The notes: generated by a model not told the origin, from the sequence alone. Shown: positions 52,620-62,948, counted from the first letter of the stretch. The stretch: 64,000 bases of DNA from an uncultured Erysipelotrichaceae bacterium (GCA_900316365.1 ONCO01000004.1:1-64000); one strand, 5' to 3'. Program-made: numbers and translations.

Positions 52620-55600
52620 TTATTCAGCGTCTCCAGGCATACGGCTGGAAACGGATAAGCCTTCTTCGGCGACCTGTTCGGAGCTAACTTCGACAGTGTC
52701 GACTGGGCTTGGTTCCTCATCTTTAGGATTGGTTAAGTTGCGGATGGCCGAGTTGACCTTGCGCTCTTCGACCAAAGCCTCTTTGGCGAGGGCGTCCATA
52801 TCGATGGTTTCGCCTTCTTTGTTGTAGAGGTTAACGCGCATACCAAGACCTCTAAGTTCCTTAGTGAAGACCTTGAAGGCTTCTGGCATGCCAGGACGTG
52901 GGATCTCGTAGCCTTTGATGATGGCTTCGTAGGTCTTGCGTCTGCCGACTCTATCGTCGGACTTGATGGTGAGCATTTCCTGGAGAACGTGAGCGGCGCC
53001 GTAGCCTTCGAGGGCCCAGACTTCCATTTCACCGAATCTCTGGCCACCATTCTGAGCCTTACCACCAAGCGGCTGCTGGGTGACTAAGCTATATGGACCA
53101 GTGGCGCGGGCGTGGATCTTATCGTCGACCATGTGCACGAGTTTGATCATGTACTGGATACCGACGGAGATACGCTCATTGAATCTTTCACCGGTGCGGC
53201 CGTCGTAAAGGACGGTCTTGCCGTCATCGGAGATGCCGGCTTTCTTCATAAGATCGACGATTTCGTCGTTGCTGACGCCGTCGAATGGCGGGGTCGCGAC
53301 TCTCATCTTGAGCTTGGAGCAAGCTAAGCCTAAGTGGACTTCAAGAATCTGACCGATGTTCATACGGGATGGAACGCCCATCGGGGAGAGCATGATGTCG
53401 ATTGGGGTACCGTCGGCTAAGAATGGCATATCCTGAACCGGAAGGATTCTGGAGATAACGCCCTTGTTACCGTGACGGCCGGACATCTTGTCGCCTTCGG
53501 AGATCTTTCTCTTCTGGACGATGTAGACACGGACGATTTCGTTGACTCCTGGAGGGAGTGGATCTTTGTTCTTTCTGGAGAAGACGCGGACTTTGTGGAT
53601 GATACCAGCGCCACCGTGTGGGACACGGAGGGAGGTGTCTTTGCCTTCCTTGGTCTTCTCGGCGAAGATCGCCATAAGGAGCTTTTCCTCTGGGGTCGGC
53701 TCGGTCTGTCCTTTTGGAGTGACCTTACCAACGAGGATGTCGCCTTCCTTAACTTCGGCGCCTTCGACGATGATGCCGCGCTCGTCTAAGAAGGTCTTGG
53801 CCTCATCAGAGACGTTCGGGACATCGCGGGTGATTTCCTCGGCACCGAGCTTGGTGTCGCGGCATTCGAGTTCATATCTTTCGATATGGATGGTCGTGAA
53901 GGTATCTTCTTTGACCATTCTTTCGGACATGACGATAGCGTCTTCGTAGTTGTAACCATTCCAGGTCATATAAGCGACGAGGATGTTCTGACCGAGGGCG
54001 AGTTCGCCATTTCTCATAGCTGGGCCGTCAGCGATGACGGAACCGGCTTTGACGTCGTCACCAACTTTGACGATCGGCTTCTGGTTGATGCAGGTGCCGT
54101 TGTTGGAACGATCGAATTTCTGGAGTTTGTAGGTACGGCTTTCTTTGCCTTCCTTGATGACGATGGTCGAGGAATCCATGTAGGTGACCTTACCATCGGC
54201 GACCGCGACCACGGCTAAGCCGGAGTCCTTCGCGATGACTCCCTCCATACCGGTGCCGACATATGGGATGGACGGACGGAGTAATGGAAGAGCCTGACGC
54301 TGCATGTTCGCACCCATAAGAGCACGGGTGGAGTCGTCGTTTTCGAGGAATGGAATACACGCCGCGGCGATGGAGACGATCTGTTTTGGAGAAACGTCGA
54401 CGTATTCGATGAGATGCTTTGGAGCGAGGATGTTGTCTTCGTCGTGACGGGCGGTGACTTCATCATCGAGGATCTCACGAACCATTTCGCCATTGACCAT
54501 GACAGGTTCGCCTAAGCGGATGTTAGCGCCGGCGACATAACGGCCTCTTTCCTTATCGGCGGAGAGGTATTCGGCTTTGTCGGAGACATAGAAGTGCTCA
54601 ACGCCATTCGCGTCCTTATCATTGATGACGATACGATATGGGGTTTCGATGAAGCCGTAGTTATTGATGCGGGCGTAGGTGGAGAGGTTGTTGATAAGAC
54701 CGATGTTCTGACCTTCTGGAGTTTCGATTGGGCAGATACGGCCGTAATGGGTGTAATGGACGTCGCGGACTTCCATGGAAGCGCGGTCACGGGTTAAACC
54801 GCCAGGGCCTAACGCGGAGATACGACGCTTGTTGGTAAGTTCGGCGAGTGGGTTGGTCTGGTCCATGAACTGCGAGAGCTGGCTGGAAGCGAAGAACTCG
54901 CGGATGGAAGAGGTGAGCGGACGGATGTTGATAAGGGACTGTGGGGTCACAGATTCCATATCAGAGATGGACATCTTCTGCTGGACGTTCTTGGCCATCT
55001 TGGTAAGACCGATGCGGAACTGGGTCTGGAGAAGTTCTCCGACGCAGCGGACGCGGCGGTTGCCTAAGTGGTCGATATCGTCGGTCTGGCCGATGCCATC
55101 CATGATGTTGCAGAAGTAGGAGAAGCAAGCGACCATATCGCTCACGGTGACGCGGGCGATGGTGAGGTTGAGGTCGGTACCGATGATGTTGACGACCTTG
55201 TCGGTCTCTTTGTCATGGGCATAAACCTTAACGACGTTGACGTTGCTGTGATCATCTAAGGCATCGTCGGTCTTAAGGGTCTTGGTGTGAGCGCCTTTTT
55301 CGAAGAATTCGGCGTCACGGAGAGCCTGGACATCGTTCTTGTGGAGTTTGGTGCCTTTGACGAGGAAGCGTTCTTCATCACCTTTGGTGTAGGAGAAGAT
55401 CTCGCCGTCAGCGGAAACGAGGTTCTCAGCAAGGATGCGGCCCTCTAAACGGTCGTAGATGCCGAGTTTGGCGGAATACTTGAAACGGCCGGCACGACCG
55501 AGGTCATAGCGCTTGTCGTCGAAGAATTTCTGCTTAAGGAAGGTGACAATACCCTCTGGGGTGATCGGTTCGCCTGGTTTTAATTTGACGAAGATGTCAG

Positions 55601-56324
55601 CCAAAGCGGCCTGCTCGCTCTTGATGTTCTCGTCTTTCTTCAAGGTGTTGAGCATCGCTTCGGATTCGCCGAAGAGTTCGGTGAGGGTCTTTTCAGAGGC
55701 TAAGCCAAGAGCCTTGAATAAGATAACCGCTGGCATTTTTCTCTGACGGTCGATACGGACCCAGAGAACGTTTTTGAGGTCGGACTCGAACTGGAGCCAG
55801 GTACCTCTGGTTGGGATGATTTCACCGTTGTAGATATGAGTGCCGCTCTTATCTGCGGTGTCCTGGAAATAGGCGCCCGGGGAACGGACGATCTGGGAAA
55901 CGATAACGCGCTCCGCACCATTGACGATAAAGGTGCCGGATTCGGTCATGAGTGGCAATTCGCCCATGAAAACCTCGGCTTCCTTGATTTCGCCAGTAGC
56001 TTTGGACTGGAGGCGAAGGGTGACCTTGAGCTTGCTTGAATAAGTAAGGTCAGCGGCTTTGCATTCGAGTGGGTCCCACTGCGGCGCTTCTAAGCGGCAG
56101 GAGACATAGTCGATCGCGGCGGTTCCGGCGTAGTTTTCGATTGGGAAGACTTCCGCTAAAACCTCGTTGATGCCTTTCTCGAGGAACCATTTGTAGGAAT
56201 CGGTTTGGATTTCAACAAGATATGGAAGCGGGGTGTCGCCGCTGATCTTGTTGAAGTTAAGACGGCCGTTAACGCCGGCTTTGTAGTCTTTGTAGGTGGT
56301 GTTGAACTTCTCTTCTTTGGCCAT
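52620..56324 (-). CDS. rpoB: RNA polymerase beta subunit
   Basis: 1234 residues with full-length family layout; the C-terminus lacks the long tails of some relatives. In the rifampicin pocket the sequence [19 protein letters not shown] continues into [11 protein letters not shown]: the residue aligned with E. coli His526 is Asn498 here (codon 54831-54833), a substitution associated with reduced rifampicin binding. Its ATG overlaps the stop of the methyltransferase gene (TAATG), so translation is coupled. Confidence 0.99.
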   Translation of the reverse strand: MAKEEKFNTTYKDYKAGVNGRLNFNKISGDTPLPYLVEIQTDSYKWFLEKGINEVLAEVFPIENYAGTAAIDYVSCRLEAPQWDPLECKAADLTYSSKLKVTLRLQSKATGEIKEAEVFMGELPLMTESGTFIVNGAERVIVSQIVRSPGAYFQDTADKSGTHIYNGEIIPTRGTWLQFESDLKNVLWVRIDRQRKMPAVILFKALGLASEKTLTELFGESEAMLNTLKKDENIKSEQAALADIFVKLKPGEPITPEGIVTFLKQKFFDDKRYDLGRAGRFKYSAKLGIYDRLEGRILAENLVSADGEIFSYTKGDEERFLVKGTKLHKNDVQALRDAEFFEKGAHTKTLKTDDALDDHSNVNVVKVYAHDKETDKVVNIIGTDLNLTIARVTVSDMVACFSYFCNIMDGIGQTDDIDHLGNRRVRCVGELLQTQFRIGLTKMAKNVQQKMSISDMESVTPQSLINIRPLTSSIREFFASSQLSQFMDQTNPLAELTNKRRISALGPGGLTRDRASMEVRDVHYTHYGRICPIETPEGQNIGLINNLSTYARINNYGFIETPYRIVINDKDANGVEHFYVSDKAEYLSADKERGRYVAGANIRLGEPVMVNGEMVREILDDEVTARHDEDNILAPKHLIEYVDVSPKQIVSIAAACIPFLENDDSTRALMGANMQRQALPLLRPSIPYVGTGMEGVIAKDSGLAVVAVADGKVTYMDSSTIVIKEGKESRTYKLQKFDRSNNGTCINQKPIVKVGDDVKAGSVIADGPAMRNGELALGQNILVAYMTWNGYNYEDAIVMSERMVKEDTFTTIHIERYELECRDTKLGAEEITRDVPNVSDEAKTFLDERGIIVEGAEVKEGDILVGKVTPKGQTEPTPEEKLLMAIFAEKTKEGKDTSLRVPHGGAGIIHKVRVFSRKNKDPLPPGVNEIVRVYIVQKRKISEGDKMSGRHGNKGVISRILPVQDMPFLADGTPIDIMLSPMGVPSRMNIGQILEVHLGLACSKLKMRVATPPFDGVSNDEIVDLMKKAGISDDGKTVLYDGRTGERFNERISVGIQYMIKLVHMVDDKIHARATGPYSLVTQQPLGGKAQNGGQRFGEMEVWALEGYGAAHVLQEMLTIKSDDRVGRRKTYEAIIKGYEIPRPGMPEAFKVFTKELRGLGMRVNLYNKEGETIDMDALAKEALVEERKVNSAIRNLTNPKDEEPSPVDTVEVSSEQVAEEGLSVSSRMPGDAE

Positions 56325-56932
56325 TAGAGTGCTCCTTTTTTCTTCGCGATGAGGATGCGAAATCCTTTGTGTTGGGCTACCTTTTCGACCACTGGGAAGA
56401 GGGTCTCAAGGTAACGTTGGCAGGAGTCAGCCCCCTGCTGTTTTCTGATGACCAGGATCAGACGGCCATCTTCATTAAGATGGCTGTTCGCGCCCGCGTA
56501 CATCGCGTACGTAACCTTTTTACCCGCACGAATAGGCGGGTTGGTTACGATGGTGTCGAAAGATGTGGTGACGTTTTGGTAAACATCGGATTCTAGGATG
56601 TGGACGCGCGAAGCGACGTTAAGCCGCTTGGCGTTTTCCTCGGCTAAGCCTAAGGCTCTCCGGTTTACATCAACCATCGTGACCACTCTCTTGGAGTCAA
56701 AGTGAGCCAAGAGAATGCCCATGGTGCCGATGCCGCAACCTAGGTCGAGGATGCTTTCTCCAAGATCGGTCTTGGCGATGGTTTCAAGCATTAACCGTGT
56801 GCCATCGTCAAGAGCATCTTTTGAGAAGACGCCTCGGTCGCTTTTAAGGGAGAATCGTTCGCCTAGAAGCGTGAATTCCTGGGTTATATCTTTATGTTCC
56901 AAAGTGTCGACGTTATCGAAATATTGGCCCAT
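56324..56932 (-). CDS. RsmC-like 16S rRNA guanine methyltransferase
   Basis: 202 residues, class I SAM methyltransferase. SAM motif [13 protein letters not shown] (about residues 62-74), acidic [14 protein letters not shown], and catalytic [10 protein letters not shown] (NPPI/F as in N2-guanine methyltransferases RsmC/RlmG). Located between rplL and rpoB exactly as ybxB in Bacillus. A likely rRNA target, unproven. Confidence 0.88.
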   Translation of the reverse strand: MGQYFDNVDTLEHKDITQEFTLLGERFSLKSDRGVFSKDALDDGTRLMLETIAKTDLGESILDLGCGIGTMGILLAHFDSKRVVTMVDVNRRALGLAEENAKRLNVASRVHILESDVYQNVTTSFDTIVTNPPIRAGKKVTYAMYAGANSHLNEDGRLILVIRKQQGADSCQRYLETLFPVVEKVAQHKGFRILIAKKKGAL

Positions 56933-56960
56933 TTTATAACCCCCTTAAAAGCGCGAATGA

Positions 56961-56988
56961 CCCGCTCCCTAAAGAAATAGAGAGCGGG
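56961..56988 (-). other. Hairpin in the rplL-rpoB intergenic region
   Basis: Arms CCCGCTC / GAGCGGG with a 14-nt loop, no following T run. It sits between rplL and the methyltransferase gene, where other bacteria have an attenuator or RNase III processing site lowering rpoBC expression relative to ribosomal proteins. Confidence 0.5.
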
Positions 56989-57015
56989 CATTGCAGATTA
57001 GATTCAGTGCGAAAC

Positions 57016-57393
57016 TTATTTGATTTCGACTTCGGCGCCAGCGTCGACGAGGGTCTTCTTGTGGCCTTCGGCTTCGACTGGGCTGATGTGCTCTTTGATA
57101 GCGGCTGGAGCGCCATCGACGAGTTTCTTGGCATCCATAAGGCCGAGACCGGTGATGGCCTGGACAGCCTTGATGATGGCAACCTTGGAACCAGTGCCAA
57201 GGCCTTTGAGGAAGAGGCTGACTTCAGCTGGGCCAGCGTTGACTGGGCCTTCTTCTTCGGCTGGGGCAGCGGCAGCAGCGACAGCGGCGGTAACGCCGAA
57301 TTCAGCTTCGACCGCTTTGACGAGCTCGTTGAGCTCGAGGACGGACATCTCCTTTAAAGAGGCGATGATTTCTTCGTTGGTTAATTTAGCCAT
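57016..57393 (-). CDS. rplL: Ribosomal protein L7/L12
   Basis: 125 residues; stalk protein recruiting translation factors. N-terminal dimerisation helix EIIASLKEMSVLELNELVKAVEAEFGV, Ala-rich hinge (AAAAAPAEEEG), and C-terminal domain GTGSKVAIIKAVQAITGLGLMDAKKLVDGAP. Normal length; follows rplJ by 21 nt. Confidence 0.99.
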   Translation of the reverse strand: MAKLTNEEIIASLKEMSVLELNELVKAVEAEFGVTAAVAAAAAPAEEEGPVNAGPAEVSLFLKGLGTGSKVAIIKAVQAITGLGLMDAKKLVDGAPAAIKEHISPVEAEGHKKTLVDAGAEVEIK

Positions 57394-57414
57394 TGTTTTG
57401 ATCCTCCTAATTGA

Positions 57415-57927
57415 TCAGTTGGCAGCTGGAGCCGGAGCACCAGCGGACTTGTCGGCGATCGCCTGGACGGTCGCGGCAAATTTTTGGATTGGGGCGTTGA
57501 GACACGATAGGAACATGGAGATCATGCCGTTCTTGTCTGGGAGCTTGGAGACAACCTTCATTTCATCGGCGTCGCAGACTTTGCCTTCGGCTAAGCCACC
57601 TTTGACGACGAGGTTCTGATGGGTGCGAGCAAACTTGTAAAGAACTTTTGGACCTTTACCTAAGTCTTTAGAGAAGACGAAGGCGTTTGGACCATTAAGC
57701 AAATCGCCAAGGTCCGCGTTACCATTCTCGGCAAGAGCGCGGCGGACTAAGGTGTTCTTGTAGACACCTAAGCACGCGTCCTCTTTTTCGAGGGTGCGAC
57801 GGAGTTCTTGAAGCTCAGCAACCGTGAGACCCTGATAGGAAACGACGGTGAGCGACTGGCTGTTCTTAAGACCTTCAACGATCTCGGAGACGGCAGCCTT
57901 CTTGGCATTAAGAGCTTGCTGATTCAT
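57415..57927 (-). CDS. rplJ: Ribosomal protein L10
   Basis: 170 residues; anchors L7/L12 on the stalk and autoregulates through the mRNA leader. Family segments VSEIVEGLKNSQSLTVVSYQGLTVAELQELR and VYKNTLVRRAL; Ala/Pro-rich end. AAAGGAGG lies upstream. Preceded by an L10 leader at 57992-58056. Confidence 0.97.
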   Translation of the reverse strand: MNQQALNAKKAAVSEIVEGLKNSQSLTVVSYQGLTVAELQELRRTLEKEDACLGVYKNTLVRRALAENGNADLGDLLNGPNAFVFSKDLGKGPKVLYKFARTHQNLVVKGGLAEGKVCDADEMKVVSKLPDKNGMISMFLSCLNAPIQKFAATVQAIADKSAGAPAPAAN

Positions 57928-57991
57928 ACGTTTCTACCTCCTTTCACTTATAAACGACTATGTGACGCTTCGATATAACTAGTGAGTATGT

Positions 57992-58056
57992 GAATGATTC
58001 TTAGACCTCAGCAGGGTTGGTGTTTTGAGACTGTTGCGTCCCCGGCTATCTTAGGT
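57992..58056 (-). ncRNA. L10 (rplJL) mRNA leader
   Basis: The minus strand reads CTAAGATAGCCGGGGACG, then CAACAG, then ACCCTGCTGAGGTCTAAGAATC: the paired CUAAGAU / AUCUUAG-type outer stem and the CCUGCUGAGG internal element match the L10 leader that binds the L10(L12)4 complex. It lies between rplA and rplJ, where this autoregulatory element is expected. Confidence 0.8.
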
Positions 58057-58096
58057 ATATGAAGCTTTTCACCAAATTAGGTGCGCGGGCGAAACC

Positions 58097-58789
58097 TTAG
58101 TTTCTGCCAGCGAAGGTAACATGGACCGCTGGGCCCATGGTGGTGTGGATAACCGCGTTCTTGATGAAGATACCCTTCACAGAAGCTGGACGGCTCTTAA
58201 CGATGTGTTCGGTGAGAGCGGAGAGGTTATCGAGAAGGTCGGCCTCGGAGAAGGAGACGCGGCCACAGGAGATGTTGAGGTTGCCATCCTTGTCAACGCG
58301 GTAAGCGATCTTACCTTTCTTGATTTCGGTGACGGCATTGCCGATTTCCATGGTGACGGTACCAGTCTTTGGGTTTGGCATTAAGCCTTTTGGACCTAAG
58401 ACACGGCCCATCTTACCGAGTTCGCCCATCATGTCTGGGGTGGCGACGATGACATCGAAGTCGAACCAGTTCTGGGTCTGGATCTTTTCGAGCATATCGA
58501 CATCACCGACATAGTCAGCGCCGGCAGCCTTGGCTTCTTCCTGCTTGTTGCGGGTTAAGGCAAGGACCTTCTTGGTCTTACCAGTGCCGTGTGGAAGGCT
58601 GATGGTGCCGCGGATCAACTGATCGGCGAGGGTTGGGTCGACATTGAGGTTGAAGCTGATGTCGACGGTGGAATCGAATTTGGTGATGGCGGTCTCTTTG
58701 ACGAGCTTGACGGCCTCAGCGAGGTCGTAGATTTTGGCGGCATCGACCTTCTTAAGGGCGGCCTGATACTTTTTACCGTATTTCTTCAT
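58097..58789 (-). CDS. rplA: Ribosomal protein L1
   Basis: 230 residues; forms the mobile L1 stalk near the E site. Family motifs FDSTVDISFNLNVDPTLADQLIRGTISLPHGTGK and GRVLGPKGLMPNPKTGTVT; end PAVHVTFAG. Directly follows rplK. Confidence 0.99.
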   Translation of the reverse strand: MKKYGKKYQAALKKVDAAKIYDLAEAVKLVKETAITKFDSTVDISFNLNVDPTLADQLIRGTISLPHGTGKTKKVLALTRNKQEEAKAAGADYVGDVDMLEKIQTQNWFDFDVIVATPDMMGELGKMGRVLGPKGLMPNPKTGTVTMEIGNAVTEIKKGKIAYRVDKDGNLNISCGRVSFSEADLLDNLSALTEHIVKSRPASVKGIFIKNAVIHTTMGPAVHVTFAGRN

Positions 58790-58808
58790 GGTGTTTGTCC
58801 TCCCTCAA

Positions 58809-59216
58809 TTAGTCGATGGCGATGCCCATCTGACGGCAGCTACCAGCAACGACTTTCTTAGCGGCTTCGATGTCCTCGCAGTTGAGGTCAGGAAGCTTGT
58901 AGTTGGCGATTTCTTCCAACTGGGCCTGGCTGATGTGGCCGACAATGTTCTTTGGGTTGCCGGAACCTTTTTCAATGCCAGCGGCCTTGAGGATCAAACC
59001 AGCGACTGGGCTCGTCTTGATGACGAAGTCGCAGCTCTTGTCCTCGTAGGCGGTGATGATGACAGGAACGATCTGTCCACGGCGGTCGCCGGTCTTCGCA
59101 TTGAAGTCCGTGCAGAACTTGGCCATGTTGACACCCGCGGAAGCGAGTTTTGGTCCTGGATGGGCGTCTCCGCCTGGGAGTTCCATCTTCACGACTTTGA
59201 CGATTTTCTTTTTCAT
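58809..59216 (-). CDS. rplK: Ribosomal protein L11 lacking the usual proline loop
   Basis: 135 residues instead of about 141. GVNMAKFCTDFNAKT, SPVAGLILKAAGI and GSGNPK identify it, and the C-terminal rRNA-binding domain is complete. In the N-terminal domain the near-invariant P-x-P-P-V-G-P-A-L-G-Q reads HPGPKLASAG: about four residues, including two prolines that contact thiostrepton and micrococcin, are missing (near 59139-59165). The frame is intact. Ribosome site AGGAGG upstream; first gene of the cluster. Confidence 0.97.
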   Translation of the reverse strand: MKKKIVKVVKMELPGGDAHPGPKLASAGVNMAKFCTDFNAKTGDRRGQIVPVIITAYEDKSCDFVIKTSPVAGLILKAAGIEKGSGNPKNIVGHISQAQLEEIANYKLPDLNCEDIEAAKKVVAGSCRQMGIAID

Positions 59217-59312
59217 GTGAATTCCTCCTAGATGTTTTGAATTCCATGCAGTGGTCGTATTGGGCCCTCGTCAGGGGTCCCTCCCACGCAAGTGCGTTGT
59301 AACGCGTTTGAG

Positions 59313-59342
59313 ATTATACGCGCATACACAAAAGGAAATCAA
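59313..59342 (-). promoter_or_regulatory. rplKA promoter and structured leader
   Basis: Minus-strand TTGATT (59337-59342), 18-nt spacer, TATAAT (59313-59318). The approximately 90-nt leader can fold (ACGCACTTGCGT; GGGACCCCTGACGAGGGCCC). secE and nusG, usually upstream of rplK, are not present in 59217-59417. Confidence 0.6.
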
Positions 59343-59417
59343 GCAATATTTGCCTGTTTCGTTAAAGATTCTTTAGGGGCCTCCTATAGGCCTTGGAGAT
59401 AACTAATACAAATCGCC

Positions 59418-60638
59418 CTATTTCAGGATTTTGGCGAGTCCGCCTTCGGCCGTCTCTTTGTAGGCCGAGGTGAGGGCGTCGCCTGTAAGTTTCATCGCCC
59501 CGACGACATCATCAAAGCTAACGACGTTCATGCGAATCGGGGATATAAAACGGGCATATAGATAAGCGTCATAGGCACGTAAAGCACCCATGCCGTTCCT
59601 TTCGATACAAGGGATGATGACATAACCGTCAACCGGGTCGCAGGATAATCCAAGGAAATGCTCCATCGCGCATTCGGCGGCATATTCTTGCTCGGAGAAA
59701 TTAAGGCCTTTAAGCTCGCAGAAAGCCGCGGCCGCCATCGAAGAGGCCGTGCCGATTTCGGCTTGGCATCCGCCGATAGCGCCAGCGATCGAGGCGTTTT
59801 GCTTAACGAGGTTGCCAAACATTCCCGCGCCATATAAAGCGTCCTTCACCTTTTCAAAAGGTAGGCCTTGGTCATGGTAGAGGTAATAAAGAACCGCTGG
59901 TAAAACGCCACTGCTACCACAGGTAGGAGCAGTTACGATCGCCTCCCCGGAGGCCGAACTCTCAGCAACGGCATACGCATAAGCAGTCAAAAGGATCTCG
60001 CGCTGCGCATCTTTGTCCTCGATGTTTTTGGCACGCTCATAGATCAAACCCGAACTCCTTTTCCAGTGGAGTCTAGGGTTCCCATTCGCAGGGATGTCGC
60101 TACGGGCGGCAAGACCTTTTTCGATCGAGGAGAACATGTGCTTTAAAGCGTCCTCCAAATAATCATCAATCTCTGGTTTTTCGAAACGAAGGCAGAACTC
60201 TTTCCAGGTCTTTATCCCCTCGTTTTTCATGTACATTCTGACGTCTTTTAGGCTCTGGAACGGATAAACATCGAGTTCATTCGCGTCTGGATCATCTGGA
60301 GAGAAAACCTCTCCACCACCCAATGAGACATAAGTCTTGGAGATGTTTGTACCGTCCTTTTTGGTCGCGGAAAAACCCATGGTCAATGGATGTGCGACCT
60401 CGGTATGAGGATCAAAGAGAATATGCGATGAGAAAGGAAGCAAAGCCTCCTTAACGGCTTTATCGCTATGATGGCCAATCCCTGTCGCGGCTAAAGAACC
60501 GTAGAAGGTTACTTCCACTTCCACCGGCTCATTCTCGTCGAGGAAGCGCTTGAAACAACTCGCGGCGATCGATGGGGCGATGGTGTGGCTTGAGCTTGGG
60601 CCTAAGCCGATTCGGAATAACTTAGAGAGGGATTTCAT
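59418..60638 (-). CDS. sdaA: L-serine ammonia-lyase (serine dehydratase), one-chain iron-sulfur type
   Basis: Deaminates L-serine to pyruvate, feeding PFOR. 406 residues combining beta and alpha parts: GLGPSSSHTIAPS near the N-terminus and APTCGSSGVLPAVLYYL, QNASIAGAIGGCQAEIGTASSMAAAA and GLSCDPVDGYVIIPCIERN, containing the Cys ligands of the 4Fe-4S cluster. ATG at 60638; TACAAT lies 7 nt upstream and no ribosome site is seen, so it may be leaderless. Monocistronic. Confidence 0.96.
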   Translation of the reverse strand: MKSLSKLFRIGLGPSSSHTIAPSIAASCFKRFLDENEPVEVEVTFYGSLAATGIGHHSDKAVKEALLPFSSHILFDPHTEVAHPLTMGFSATKKDGTNISKTYVSLGGGEVFSPDDPDANELDVYPFQSLKDVRMYMKNEGIKTWKEFCLRFEKPEIDDYLEDALKHMFSSIEKGLAARSDIPANGNPRLHWKRSSGLIYERAKNIEDKDAQREILLTAYAYAVAESSASGEAIVTAPTCGSSGVLPAVLYYLYHDQGLPFEKVKDALYGAGMFGNLVKQNASIAGAIGGCQAEIGTASSMAAAAFCELKGLNFSEQEYAAECAMEHFLGLSCDPVDGYVIIPCIERNGMGALRAYDAYLYARFISPIRMNVVSFDDVVGAMKLTGDALTSAYKETAEGGLAKILK

Positions 60639-60665
60639 GGCCAAAATTGTAGTTTAAGCGAAGAA

Positions 60666-60688
60666 AAGAAAAAAGCCCCAAAGGGGCT
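60666..60688 (-). terminator. Terminator of the P1B ATPase operon
   Basis: Stem AGCCCC / GGGGCT followed by TTTTTTCTTTTC on the minus strand. Confidence 0.85.
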
Positions 60689-60690
60689 CT

Positions 60691-62601
60691 TTATCTGACT
60701 TTCTTGGCAAATAGCAGTAAGGAGCTAAACACCAGGAGAACGGCCATGCCAGAGTCAAGGAGGACGGCTAACCATAATGGGAAGCCAGCCCACGCGATGG
60801 ATAAGACCATAGCCGCCACCTTAGAGATAAGGGCGACGATGATGTTAAACAAGGCACGATTCTCGGTAGACCTGGCGATCTTTTTGGCAGTAATGATCTT
60901 CGCCGGGTCATCATCCATAAGGACGACGTCCGCGTTCTCAATGGCTAAGTCGCTGCCGAAAGCACCCATGGCGACACCGACATCGGATAAGGCGATCGAT
61001 GGGGCGTCGTTGATGCCATCGCCGACGAAGGCCACCGCGCCTTCTTTCGCATTCAGCTTACTCTGAAGAATCTTGGTTTTATCTTCTGGATGGAGGCCGC
61101 CATGGAACTCATCCAAGGAGAGTTTTTTAGCTACATTCTCCACGCTTTCGACGCGGTCACCGGAGAGAAGGACGCTCTTAACGCCCATCTGACGGAGGCC
61201 CATGACCATATCTTTGGAGGTTGGGCGAATTGTGTCTTCGAGTTCGACGAAGCCTAAGAACTTATCATCAACGGCGACTTCGATGATCGTTCCGGTGAGC
61301 TTTCTTTCCTTTTCGGCCACGCCTTCTTTTAAGAGGCCAAGCTTACCAGCGACGACTTTATGTCCTTTGTAAACGAGACGGACACCAAAGCCGGCGATTT
61401 CTTCATATTCGGAGATTTCGTTAGAATAAGCGCTGACGTCACGCTCGCCGATAATCGCTCTCGCAAGTGGGTGGTTGGAACGGGATTCCGCGGCAAGAAG
61501 ATAATCCATAAAGTCTTCTTTGCTGACGCCTTTTTCGGTCTCGATGCGTTCAACTTTAAGACGGCCTTCGGTTAAGGTTCCGGTCTTGTCAAAGCATACA
61601 TATCCCAACGAATTCAAGGCATCGAGGTATTCTCCGCCTTTGATGACGATACCATTTTTGGCCGCAAGACCAAGGCCGCTGAAGAAGGCAAGAGGCACCG
61701 AGATGACAATCGCGCATGGGCAGGAGATGACTAAGAAGCATAAGCCGGCATAGATCCATCTCGACCAAACCGCGCCATCAGAGATTCCTAAGAAAAGCGG
61801 AGGGATAACCGCAACAAGAAGGGCAAGACCCATGACGATTGGGGTATACACCCTGGAGAAGCGGGTAATGAAGCGGTCGGTTTTGCCTTTCTTCTCCGCG
61901 CTATTCTCAACGAGGTCTAAGAGTTTCTTAACCGCGCTATCTTTGTATTCTTTGCTCACCCTGACCTTGATAGAGCCAGACTGAAGGGTGGTTCCGCTAT
62001 AGATCTCAGAACCAACATGCTTAGAGACCGGGAGATATTCGCCGGTGAGGGAACTCTCGTCCATCTCACCCTCGCCCTCGATGACTTCGCCATCGCAAAG
62101 GGCCTTCTCACCGACCTTAAATAAGCACACGTCCCCCACGGATAACTCTTCCGGGGTCTTTTTAACGAAGCTGCCATCAGCCAAGATTACATTGGCTTTC
62201 TGGTCTCTTAAGTCGATGGCTTTGGTGATAGCCTCCTTGCTCTTATCCGCGGCAAGATCCTGGAAGAACTCACCAACCTGATAAAGCATCATGACCATGA
62301 CGCCTTCGAAGAACTCGTTGTGCTCGCTTCCGAAGAGACGGAGGCAGAAGGCACCGATGACGGCCACGACCATAAGGACATGCTCATCGAACGGGTTTTT
62401 CTCTTTAAAGATGGTTTCGATCGCCTCCATGAAGACGTCATAAGAGACGATGATGGCGGCGACGGCCATAATGGCCAAGTTAACCCAAAGGCCATAACGG
62501 TCTTCGGTGAATAATAAGACTCCTAACAAAGTTAGAGCCAACGATACGGCCACGCGGGCCATAAGGAAGATACGCTTTCCTAAGGATTCCTCTTCTTCCA
62601 T
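60691..62601 (-). CDS. Zinc/cadmium-type P1B ATPase
   Basis: Heavy-metal exporter, 636 residues. Phosphorylation site FDKTGTLTEG, A-domain SLTGEYLPVSK, hinge VGDGINDAPSIALSDVGVAMG, transport motif SCPCAIVIS (CPC), and DSGMAVLLVF in the last segments, as in zinc/cadmium P1B-2 pumps. No N-terminal metal-binding domain. It follows the SmtB-type repressor by 2 nt and is surely controlled by it, so zinc or cadmium efflux is the likely role. Confidence 0.93.
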   Translation of the reverse strand: MEEEESLGKRIFLMARVAVSLALTLLGVLLFTEDRYGLWVNLAIMAVAAIIVSYDVFMEAIETIFKEKNPFDEHVLMVVAVIGAFCLRLFGSEHNEFFEGVMVMMLYQVGEFFQDLAADKSKEAITKAIDLRDQKANVILADGSFVKKTPEELSVGDVCLFKVGEKALCDGEVIEGEGEMDESSLTGEYLPVSKHVGSEIYSGTTLQSGSIKVRVSKEYKDSAVKKLLDLVENSAEKKGKTDRFITRFSRVYTPIVMGLALLVAVIPPLFLGISDGAVWSRWIYAGLCFLVISCPCAIVISVPLAFFSGLGLAAKNGIVIKGGEYLDALNSLGYVCFDKTGTLTEGRLKVERIETEKGVSKEDFMDYLLAAESRSNHPLARAIIGERDVSAYSNEISEYEEIAGFGVRLVYKGHKVVAGKLGLLKEGVAEKERKLTGTIIEVAVDDKFLGFVELEDTIRPTSKDMVMGLRQMGVKSVLLSGDRVESVENVAKKLSLDEFHGGLHPEDKTKILQSKLNAKEGAVAFVGDGINDAPSIALSDVGVAMGAFGSDLAIENADVVLMDDDPAKIITAKKIARSTENRALFNIIVALISKVAAMVLSIAWAGFPLWLAVLLDSGMAVLLVFSSLLLFAKKVR

Positions 62602-62603
62602 AA

Positions 62604-62903
62604 CTACTCCTTCTCGCTTACGTGCTCGTAGACGATTTTCAATAACATATCGACGTGTTCGTCCGCCAAACGGTAGAAAACCTTGGTCCCGTCTTTACGG
62701 GTGGAGACCAAGTCGGCGTTCTTCAAGACGCTGAGCTGATGAGAGACCAAAGACTGACTGGCCCCTACTTCTTCAACGATCTCGGAGACGCTTTTCTCTT
62801 CCTTCATGATCGCGTACATGATTTTGAGGCGGGTAAAGTCGCTGGCGATATTCAAGACGGATTCCATACGGTCGAGGATTTCATCTGATGGGATTTTGGA
62901 CAT
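62604..62903 (-). CDS. ArsR/SmtB-family zinc-responsive repressor
   Basis: 99 residues with winged helix SVSEIVEEVGASQSLVSHQLSVLKNADLVSTRKDGTKVFYRL. The C-terminal helix DEHVDMLLKIVYEHVSE gives D-x-H-x10-H-x2-E, the alpha-5 zinc-sensing site of SmtB and CzrA. Two operators in its promoter and the pump gene 2 nt downstream complete a zinc-efflux operon. AGGAGG precedes the start. Confidence 0.95.
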   Translation of the reverse strand: MSKIPSDEILDRMESVLNIASDFTRLKIMYAIMKEEKSVSEIVEEVGASQSLVSHQLSVLKNADLVSTRKDGTKVFYRLADEHVDMLLKIVYEHVSEKE

Positions 62904-62918
62904 AATCGTTACCTCCTA

Positions 62919-62938
62919 ATATGAATGTTGCTTCATAT
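62919..62938. promoter_or_regulatory. SmtB-type operator 2 (downstream of the start of transcription)
   Basis: ATATGAA-N6-TTCATAT, an inverted repeat with 7-bp arms, between the promoter and the arsR ribosome site. Same arms and spacing as operator 1. Confidence 0.88.
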
Positions 62939-62948
62939 TTCACCATCT

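Noticed and set aside
59217-59417. secE/nusG expected upstream of rplK
   Set aside because: The stretch holds only a promoter and leader; sdaA follows. The genes must lie elsewhere.
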